Part shown: positions 58,084 through 64,000 of the stretch, piece by piece | Position numbering within the stretch: position 1 is the stretch's first letter | Layout: every line of letters starts with the position of its first letter | Translations under genes and position numbers: made by a program | Assembly: GCA_026000755.1 (NCBI GenBank) | Contig: BNZC01000005.1 | Location: 1 to 64,000 of the forward strand | Length of the DNA: 64,000 bases | From: Clostridia bacterium | GTDB lineage: Bacteria; Bacillota; Clostridia; Lachnospirales; Lachnospiraceae | Direction of reading: 5' to 3' | The notes under the pieces: model-generated | What the model was told of the DNA's origin: nothing | What the model saw: the letters and a program-made list of their open reading frames with translations, nothing else | Database searches by the model: none

Positions 58084-58167
58084 GTAGGAATGCTCCTTTT
58101 CATGAAATGACTTCGTGGTTTGTGACCAAATCAGTGGGACGGCAGTCCCTGTAACGTTCGTTTGCAT

Positions 58168-59436
58168 TTAACGAAACAACTCTGTCGCTCGCTCCAAAAT
58201 CCCATTAACCCAAGCCAGCATGAGTCCGTAATTTGTCACAGGGATATTCGCCGCCGTAAGTTCCTCTAAACGAGCAAAAGCTTCTCGGCGGTTAATCATG
58301 CAGTTGCCGCACTGAATGGCCGCCGCATAGGGGGACAAATCAGAAGGGAAATCATATCCGCTGAAAAACTGAAAATCAAAGGTCTTTCCCGTTTGCTCTT
58401 TCAGCAGTTTCGGGATTTTTACACGCCCAATATCCTCGTGAGTGTGGTTGTGGGTACAGCCCTCAAGCATGAGGATTTTTGCCCCATCGGGTAAATGAGC
58501 AAAAGCGTCTACACCTTCTAAAAGTTGCGTGATGTTGCCTTTTTGCCGTGCCAATAAAATGGAAAATGATGTCAGCTGAACGGAATCCGGAACAATCTGA
58601 TTGACATAAGCAAAGGCTTGACTGTCCGTAACCACCAAGCGGATGGAAGCTTCCCCTAAAGTTGCAATGGCATCCTCTAATTCGCTGTCCCGCACCACAT
58701 AGCTTCTGATACCGTGGTCTAGGCATTCCCGCAGTAATTGTACTTGAGGCAAAATAATGCGTCCTTTCGGTGCTTCGCTGTCAACGGGAATGACAAAGAT
58801 AACATTGCTATTATAGGGAATCAAATCACCGATCATGTATCCATCATCCGGCTCTAACTCAGAAAGCAAGGCGGAGAGGGCGGAACGTATTTCGATGGGA
58901 TCTCCATTCTCGGCGAAGGTCAGTGCATGGGGATAGGCGACAAAGAGGCGTTCTCGGGTGGTTGCCTGTGAGTCTTGCATTGTTGTCGGAGAATCCTGTG
59001 CGGTTGTCGGAGAATCTGTTGTCAGCGGTTTTGCTGCTATTGCCGCCGAGTCTGTTGCAGTATTTATTTCCGTAAAAATCAATAAATGCGGACGTTTCTT
59101 CCCGGCAAATGCCAGATAATCATCCTCATCAAAATCATTACTATTTGCCACATAGAGGAAAGCATCTCCCCTGCGACAGGCGATATGGGTCTTTTTCATG
59201 CGTTCTTCACCCAAATCACTTGTGTCGCCTAAGCCTGCCGTATCAACCAGAAAAATCGGACCAAATGGAAGCAGTTCCATTGCCTTTCCCACAGGGTCGG
59301 TGGTGGTACCCGCAGTTTCCGATACGATGGCGTTATCCTGCCCTGTTAAGGCGTTAAATAATGTGGATTTTCCGGAATTGGTTTTTCCGATCAGCACAAC
59401 GTGCTTACGGAGTGAGTTGACGATATTGTTTGCCAT
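58168..59436 (-). CDS. hydF: [FeFe]-hydrogenase maturase HydF
   Basis: 422 residues; start at MANNIVN behind AGAGGTG (an upstream ATG has no ribosome site). GTPase domain with GKTNSGKST and DTAGLGDT, a dimerisation domain, then the cluster domain with CTHNHTHE and QCGNC, which hold the [4Fe-4S] cluster. It is the scaffold that carries the 2Fe precursor to HydA. In the GTPase domain a Ser/Thr/Gln stretch is made of three 21-bp repeats (58961, 58982, 59003; DSPTTAQ/DSPTTMQ/DSQATTR), an unusual insertion. Confidence 0.93.
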   Translation of the reverse strand: MANNIVNSLRKHVVLIGKTNSGKSTLFNALTGQDNAIVSETAGTTTDPVGKAMELLPFGPIFLVDTAGLGDTSDLGEERMKKTHIACRRGDAFLYVANSNDFDEDDYLAFAGKKRPHLLIFTEINTATDSAAIAAKPLTTDSPTTAQDSPTTMQDSQATTRERLFVAYPHALTFAENGDPIEIRSALSALLSELEPDDGYMIGDLIPYNSNVIFVIPVDSEAPKGRIILPQVQLLRECLDHGIRSYVVRDSELEDAIATLGEASIRLVVTDSQAFAYVNQIVPDSVQLTSFSILLARQKGNITQLLEGVDAFAHLPDGAKILMLEGCTHNHTHEDIGRVKIPKLLKEQTGKTFDFQFFSGYDFPSDLSPYAAAIQCGNCMINRREAFARLEELTAANIPVTNYGLMLAWVNGILERATELFR

Positions 59437-59541
59437 AAATTTCACCTCTTTCATTATTGTATCATGATTCGTTGAATCATGATTAAAATTCGTCGCTCGC
59501 CGAACGTGCAAGCACGCTCTTCTCACCGACACTCATTGTAT

Positions 59542-59642
59542 TACATAAATTCACACAAAGAAATATTTTATTTGTTTCAAAAACTAACACTCTTTGAACT
59601 ACAAAATTGCATTATGCAAATTCACACAAAGAAATCATGCTG
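59542..59642 (-). repeat. 71-bp duplication of the hydG 3' end
   Basis: The 18-bp block AAATTCACACAAAGAAAT, which on the minus strand holds the last hydG codons and stop, occurs at 59548 and 59619, followed by weaker shared sequence. It lies in the 185-bp hydG-hydF gap. The remainder of that gap holds a short inverted repeat (CGTGCAAGCACG). Confidence 0.7.
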
Positions 59643-60986
59643 CCCCTGCTTAATCTTTGCAATACTGTCACGGGTTCTTTCCCTCATAACCTCATTTGCA
59701 ATGCCGAGTAGTTCACGTTCCACCGCCGCATACACCTTTTCTCGAAACGCATCGCTACCGTAATCTTGTGCATATTCGCACAAGGTCATCAAGGCATTTG
59801 GCAGGCAGACGTTTTTAATTTGCCCCGATTTGGCAAGGCTCATGAAACGGTCGCCGGTACGTCCACTGCGATAGCAGGCGGTGCAAAAACTGGGCAGGTA
59901 TCCGGTTTCAAGTAATTCGGAAATGATTTCAAAGGCACTGCGTTCATCTGTTACGGTAAATTGCGGATTTTGATTTGCATTTTTGTAGCCCCCAACCCCT
60001 GTGGCGGAACCTGCGCTAAGCTGTGATATGCCGATTTTAAGGAGACGTTTGCGCATCTGACTGCTTTCCCTTGTGGAAAGGATAATGCCTGTAAATGGTA
60101 CGGCAATGCGGATAATTGCTACAAGTTTTTCAAACAAATCATCATCTACAAGATAGGGGAAAACAGAGGTGTCAACGGATGGTGCAGGACATACCCGAGG
60201 AACGGAAATCGTATGAAATCCCACACCGAAGGTTTCCTCTAAGTGTTCATTGTGCAACAGCAAACCCATGACTTCAAAGAGTGGGTCGGCAAATCCAAAT
60301 AAGACACCCCCCCCCACGTCTTCGATTCCACCCTCCATAGCCCGGTCAAATGCCGTGGTGTGGTAGGCATAGTCCGCCTTAGGTCCTGCCAAATGTACTT
60401 TTTTGTACTGGTCGGGATGGTAGGTTTCTTGAAATAAAATGTAGGTGCCAATCCCCGCAGAATGCAACTTGCGGTAATTTTCCACGGTGGTAGCGGCAAT
60501 ATTTACATTGATACGGCGGATTTCTCCCTCCGATTTCATCTGATAGATGGTAGTAATGCACTCTAAAATGTAGTCAATGGAGCATTCGCCCTCATGTTCT
60601 CCTGCCTCTAAGGCAATCCGTTTGTGACCCATGCGTTCTAAGAGAGCAACCTCCTGCCGCACCTCCTCCATGGTGAGTTTGCGGCGATCGAACCGGTGTT
60701 TGCTGTTATAACTGCAATAGGCACACTGATTCACGCAATAATCGCTGACATAAAGTGGTGCGAACATAACAATGCGGTTTCCGTAAATGTTCTGCTTGAT
60801 TTGATTTGCAATCTCAAAGATTCGCTGTGTGTGCATGGGCGTTGTGGCGGTAAGTAGGGCAGCCGTTTCTCTGTGGGAGAGTCCAAGTCCTTTACTTGCT
60901 TTATCTAAGATGGCATTTAGCTCAGATTCGGTGGTGTTTTTTGCATTTTTCAGTAAATCTTCAATGTAGGTTTTGTCAATGAACAT
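59622..60986 (-). CDS. hydG: [FeFe]-hydrogenase maturase HydG
   Basis: 454 residues. Radical SAM cluster motif CVNQCAYC and the C-terminal auxiliary cluster motif CTACYRSGRTG with a distant Cys (NVCLPN). HydG splits tyrosine to CO and CN for the H-cluster. It starts 2 bp after the TM1266 stop. A nine-base run (60307-60315; G9 on the coding strand) encodes VGGGV in the barrel. Confidence 0.94.
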   Translation of the reverse strand: MFIDKTYIEDLLKNAKNTTESELNAILDKASKGLGLSHRETAALLTATTPMHTQRIFEIANQIKQNIYGNRIVMFAPLYVSDYCVNQCAYCSYNSKHRFDRRKLTMEEVRQEVALLERMGHKRIALEAGEHEGECSIDYILECITTIYQMKSEGEIRRINVNIAATTVENYRKLHSAGIGTYILFQETYHPDQYKKVHLAGPKADYAYHTTAFDRAMEGGIEDVGGGVLFGFADPLFEVMGLLLHNEHLEETFGVGFHTISVPRVCPAPSVDTSVFPYLVDDDLFEKLVAIIRIAVPFTGIILSTRESSQMRKRLLKIGISQLSAGSATGVGGYKNANQNPQFTVTDERSAFEIISELLETGYLPSFCTACYRSGRTGDRFMSLAKSGQIKNVCLPNALMTLCEYAQDYGSDAFREKVYAAVERELLGIANEVMRERTRDSIAKIKQGQHDFFV

Positions 60987-60988
60987 AG

Positions 60989-61240
60989 TTATGCACCTTC
61001 CTTAGAAATCGCTGTTTTTACCGTAACCCCGGGAAGCCTGCCGATTTTTCCTGTAAGAGAATTGATGTCATCTAATTCCCCTTTTAAGATAATGGAAATG
61101 ACAGACATGCCCTCATCTTCCAAGGGAATGCCCATACGCCCCTTAACGATACCCTTAAATGCAGAAATGATTTCATTAAAATCTTTCTGCACCAATGCCG
61201 GATTTTCCAAAATTGCTCCTACAACTGCAATACGTTTCAT
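60989..61240 (-). CDS. TM1266-family iron-only hydrogenase system regulator
   Basis: 83 residues; start at MKRIAVVGA behind AGGAGG. The ferredoxin-like, ACT/NikR-C-like fold pattern (ISIILKGELDDINSLTGKIGRLPGVTVKTAIS) matches the putative regulator usually found before hydE/F/G. It has no DNA-binding domain of its own, so the mode of action is unknown. First gene of the operon, behind a leader with terminator/antiterminator potential. Confidence 0.88.
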   Translation of the reverse strand: MKRIAVVGAILENPALVQKDFNEIISAFKGIVKGRMGIPLEDEGMSVISIILKGELDDINSLTGKIGRLPGVTVKTAISKEGA

Positions 61241-61305
61241 GCTTTTCCTCCTGTGCTGTGTGATTAGTGGTATGAACTCTCGAGAAATTGATCCTATTTT
61301 CACGC

Positions 61306-61381
61306 AAAAAAGTTCCCGAAACCTAGATTTCGAGAACAATGCACGCAAAAAAAACGTCATATATGCCATTGTCCTCGAATG
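61306..61381 (-). promoter_or_regulatory. Putative transcription attenuator in the hyd operon leader
   Basis: On the minus strand, GTTCTCGAAA...TTTCGGGAAC (61337-61328 with 61321-61312) followed by T6 is an intrinsic terminator. Its first arm can instead pair with an upstream segment: 61329-61341 is complementary to 61367-61379 at 12 of 13 positions. The two folds exclude each other. The element lies between the promoter at 61417-61444 and the TM1266 start. Confidence 0.6.
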
Positions 61382-61416
61382 CCAGAACGCATCTTGGCGG
61401 TCAAGGTCTTGTAATA

Positions 61417-61444
61417 AGTATAACAGGATTTTTCAAAATGTCAA
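61417..61444 (-). promoter_or_regulatory. Promoter of the hyd maturation operon
   Basis: Minus strand: TTGACA (61439-61444), 16-bp spacer, TATACT (61417-61422). Confidence 0.65.
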
Positions 61445-61484
61445 TGGATTTTTTTGGACTGTGGATTTCCATTATGGAACACTT

Positions 61485-62327
61485 TTATATAGAATCAGGC
61501 GACACCCTCAAATAGTGCTTCATCAGTCCATAGTAATCTGTCTGTTCTTTTCGAAAGAATGCTTCCATCTTTTCATAATCGTTCTTTGTCTGAGCCGCAT
61601 TTAAGGCTTCGTAGTATTGTAGCTTGTTCTTGTCTTGAATAATAAAGGGCAGTATGCCATTTCTTAAACATTCGTGAAACAGAATCATTCGCCCGGTTCG
61701 CCCATTTCCGTCTTGAAAGGGGTGGATGGTTTCAAATTGGATATGCACTCTTGCAAGGTCGCTGACCTGAATGTTCTGCTTGCAACCTAATTCTGTGAGT
61801 AGAGCATTCATTTTGTCAGGGACTTCAGAAACTTTTGCAGTTACAATATTTGCGATACGGTTTTCCCTGTTTTTGTATTCTCCTGCAAGGTATCCATTTG
61901 CAAAATCCTCAAACACCCCGCTCTTTAGACGGAAATGGTATTTTTTAATGATTTCTTCCGAAAGCGGCATTTCATGATTTTTCAGCATTTCATTGAACAT
62001 CATAAAATGACCGGTGGTCTCTTCAATATCTTTTGCCTTGAAAAATGTTCCATCCGCTGAAATTGTTCCCGTATCAAATAGGCTGACCGTTTGCTGTTCT
62101 GTGAGCTGACTGCCTTCGATTTTATTGGAATTATATGCCATGGCATATTGTGTATGCCCATAGATACCGCTTTTGTCATTCTTCGTAAATTCTATTTGAA
62201 AGCGGCGGATAAGAGCGTTTACCAAGGTGGTTTCTTCACTTGCGGTTAAGGCTTCCGGCAGTTTTTCTAATAGCTGATTCAATCGAAAATCCCCCTGTTT
62301 TAGTGGAAAGAAAACGTGCTGATACAT
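61485..62327 (-). CDS. Fic-family protein with N-terminal inhibitory motif
   Basis: 280 residues. Fic core HPFQDGNGRTGR (near 200-212) is complete. Upstream, SNKIEGSQL fits the class II inhibitory (S/T)xxxE(G/N) helix that blocks ATP in self-inhibited Fic enzymes. It probably AMPylates or otherwise modifies a protein target when released. It lies after ahcY on the same strand, across a junction that carries a copy of the ahcY 3' end. The ribosome site is weak. Confidence 0.88.
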   Translation of the reverse strand: MYQHVFFPLKQGDFRLNQLLEKLPEALTASEETTLVNALIRRFQIEFTKNDKSGIYGHTQYAMAYNSNKIEGSQLTEQQTVSLFDTGTISADGTFFKAKDIEETTGHFMMFNEMLKNHEMPLSEEIIKKYHFRLKSGVFEDFANGYLAGEYKNRENRIANIVTAKVSEVPDKMNALLTELGCKQNIQVSDLARVHIQFETIHPFQDGNGRTGRMILFHECLRNGILPFIIQDKNKLQYYEALNAAQTKNDYEKMEAFFRKEQTDYYGLMKHYLRVSPDSI

Positions 62328-62330
62328 AAC

Positions 62331-62448
62331 ATTCTACCAGCACGTCTATCTGCAAAAATATTATATGGCTGATGAGCATAGGTGTTTTACAAATGTAAGG
62401 ATTCTACCAGCACGTCCATCAGAAAAACCTCTCCTATATCGCTGATGA
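62331..62448 (-). repeat. 70-bp duplication of the ahcY 3' end
   Basis: ATTCTACCAGCACGTC at 62331 and 62401 starts two similar blocks. Both end, on the minus strand, in codons for Ser-Ala-Ile-stop (TCATCAGCxATATA). The real ahcY stop is at 62434-62436; the extra copy lies before the Fic start. Confidence 0.8.
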
Positions 62449-63681
62449 ATTCAAATACTCCACCTGTGCATCGGTCAAATGATCCAACTGTTTCCCCAAG
62501 AAGGAAAGCTTTCTTTTTGCCACCTCAAGATCTACTTCCTTGGGAACGGAAATCAACTTCTCCGTAAGACGTCCTTTATGTTCCACCAGATATTTGGCGC
62601 TTAGTGCCTGAATGGCAAAACTCATATCCATGATTTCGGCAGGATGTCCGTCGCCTGCCGCCAGATTTACCAAGCGACCTTCTGCTAAAACGTAAATCCA
62701 GACATCCTCGCTCATCTGATAGCCCATGATGTTCTTTCGTTGCTCTGCTTTTGAAAGGGCAATCTCACGCAGACGTTTCATGTCGATTTCTACATCAAAA
62801 TGTCCTGCGTTGCACAGGATGGCTCCGTTTTTCATCTGCTTGAAATCTTCTTCGTCAATGACCCCGGCACAGCCCGTTACCGTAATAAAGAAATCACCGA
62901 CCTTTGCGGCTTCTTTCATAGGCATCACGTCAAAGCCGTCCATAACTGCCTCGATGGCCTTAATGGGATCAATTTCCGTTACCACAACCTGTGCGCCTAA
63001 GCCTTTCGCACGCATGGCAACGCCCTTGCCGCACCAACCATAACCGGCAACCACTACGACTTTCCCTGCAACAATCAGGTTCGTAGTACGGTTGATTCCG
63101 TCGAAAACCGACTGACCTGTCCCATAACGGTTGTCGAACAAATGTTTGCAATCGGCATTGTTTACCAGAACCATGGGGAATTGAAGTGTACCCTTATTTG
63201 CCATGGCAATAAGGCGAATGATGCCTGTGGTGGTTTCCTCGCAGCCTCCGATAACATACTTTATCTTCTCGGGAAATTTGCTGTGCAGGGTGGTCACAAG
63301 ATCGCCGCCGTCATCAATGATGATGTTGCAGTCATTTTCTAAAACCATGGAAATGTGGCGTTCATATTCCTCTGGAGTAGAATCATACCAAGCGAACACA
63401 TTCAGACCGCTGCTGACTAAAGCCGCCGCCACGTCGTCTTGGGTAGATAAGGGGTTACTGCCGGTGATGAACATTTCTGCACCACCTGCGGCTAAAACCT
63501 TACACAGGTACGCCGTTTTTGCTTCCAAATGAATGGAAAGAGCAACCCGTACACCGGCAAATGGTTTTGCGGCGGAAAATTCCTCCTCCAGACTTCGCAG
63601 TAAGGGGCAGTTTTTTCGCACCCATTCGATTTTGTGTTCCCCGGAGGGAGAAAGGCTTAAATCTTTAATTTCGCTACTCAT
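62434..63681 (-). CDS. ahcY: Adenosylhomocysteinase
   Basis: 415 residues; start at MSSEIKDL behind GAGGAT. NAD-dependent reversible cleavage of S-adenosylhomocysteine to adenosine and homocysteine. Motifs: NPLSTQDDVAAAL, DDGGDLVTTLH, GGCEETTTGIIRL and the Rossmann segment VVAGYGWCGKGVAMRAKGLGA split after Gly. The shorter, loop-lacking form is typical of bacteria. The promoter region (63682-63850) is AT-rich and no riboswitch was recognised. Confidence 0.95.
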   Translation of the reverse strand: MSSEIKDLSLSPSGEHKIEWVRKNCPLLRSLEEEFSAAKPFAGVRVALSIHLEAKTAYLCKVLAAGGAEMFITGSNPLSTQDDVAAALVSSGLNVFAWYDSTPEEYERHISMVLENDCNIIIDDGGDLVTTLHSKFPEKIKYVIGGCEETTTGIIRLIAMANKGTLQFPMVLVNNADCKHLFDNRYGTGQSVFDGINRTTNLIVAGKVVVVAGYGWCGKGVAMRAKGLGAQVVVTEIDPIKAIEAVMDGFDVMPMKEAAKVGDFFITVTGCAGVIDEEDFKQMKNGAILCNAGHFDVEIDMKRLREIALSKAEQRKNIMGYQMSEDVWIYVLAEGRLVNLAAGDGHPAEIMDMSFAIQALSAKYLVEHKGRLTEKLISVPKEVDLEVAKRKLSFLGKQLDHLTDAQVEYLNSSAI

Positions 63682-63852
63682 ATGAATATCCTCGCTTTCT
63701 GCTTGAAAAAAATTTGATTGTATGATATGATGTGTGTAACAATGAACCAAACGACCGTACAATAGTGAATCGGCGGTTACAAAGCAAGCATAAGCTTACA
63801 TAGGCATAATACCAAGGTTCTTGTTACATACTATAGTAAATTATAACAGAGC

Positions 63853-63950
63853 ATGAGATTTCTTGCAAGAGAAAGATAAAAGATGACAATCAGTCTATGA
63901 GATTTTTTGCAAGAGAAAGATGAAAAATGACAATCAATCAGACTATGCCG
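63853..63950 (+). repeat. 44-bp tandem duplication over a gene start
   Basis: ATGAGATTTcTTGCAAGAGAAAGATaAAAgATGACAATC is split here over 63853-63891 and recurs from 63897. Both copies carry ATGACAATC; the first gives MTISL-stop, the second opens the gene at 63927. Confidence 0.75.
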
Positions 63951-64000
63951 CAAACCACTGAAATTATAAAAACGATAGAACCCATAAAAACCATAGAGAA
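63927..64000 (+). CDS. Start of an unidentified gene cut by the window end
   Basis: ATG at 63927 opens a frame to the window end reading MTINQTMPQTTEIIKTIEP, with a 15-bp repeat (ATAAAAACxATAGA). There is only a weak ribosome site (GAGAAAGATG). Too short to identify. Confidence 0.35.
   Translation, partial: MTINQTMPQTTEIIKTIEPIKTIE

Noticed and set aside
62331-62448. ahcY-Fic repeat as a terminator pair
   Set aside because: The two blocks are direct, not inverted, repeats and both carry the ahcY C-terminal codons.

Overview
The window looks like the chromosome of an anaerobic, Gram-positive Clostridia (probably a gut-type Lachnospirales member; inference). The reasons are the [FeFe]-hydrogenase maturation genes hydE/F/G, a 1416-residue dehydratase-activase-like protein, an xPxTG cell-wall sorting signal, CIRCE/HrcA control of clpB, oxygen-sensitive Fe-S and radical-SAM enzymes, and strong AGGAGG ribosome sites. 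No rRNA, tRNA, CRISPR array or insertion-sequence transposase was recognised.

Layout. 1-2.6 kb: 3' part of a wall-anchored repeat adhesin. 2.8-12.5 kb: dehydratase-activase-like protein, BvgS-like hybrid sensor kinase, coaBC, and a rhomboid-like membrane protein. 13-21.3 kb: a surface GH114-like glycosidase followed by a nucleoside-type ABC importer (lipoprotein, double ATPase, two permeases); the second permease is frameshifted at a G9 run. 21.4-31.1 kb: accessory stretch with a MITE, hemerythrin, a large secreted protein, a chemoreceptor, an SGNH/CitC-like fusion, a JAMM protease and small toxin-antitoxin-like remnants; a hairpin-plus-promoter cassette recurs three times. 31.4-38.7 kb: a nitrogenase-like operon (NifD-like, NifK-like, SsuA/B/C-type ABC importer, NifH-like). 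38.8-41.8 kb: clpB under two CIRCE operators. 41.9-51.5 kb: degenerate HD-GYP protein, purC-purF-purB, rqcH, metallophosphoesterase, scpA-scpB. 52-56.4 kb: small secreted protein, VanZ-like protein, DacA-type carboxypeptidase, and a radical SAM/SPASM enzyme with a small peptide gene upstream. 56.5-61.4 kb: TM1266-hydG-hydF-hydE-CYTH operon behind a probable attenuator. 61.5-64 kb: Fic protein, ahcY, and the start of a further gene.

The best candidate for an undescribed system is the nitrogenase-like operon. All six P-cluster cysteines and the cofactor cysteine are kept, while by eye the FeMo-cofactor histidine and the substrate-pocket Gln/His are not. It is built around a sulfonate/nitrate-type importer and carries a probable 3' remnant of a Cys/Met-metabolism PLP enzyme. 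This suggests scavenging of a small, possibly organosulfur, substrate rather than nitrogen fixation.

Three genome-wide oddities also stand out. First, 70-83 bp duplications sit at six gene junctions and often create mini-ORFs that fuse the start of one gene to the end of its neighbour. Second, there are twelve runs of 8-10 G or C, almost all inside genes; one breaks a permease and one lies between the ribosome site and start codon of the CYTH gene. Third, there are several families of MITE-like inverted repeats, one with a clear 8-bp target duplication.
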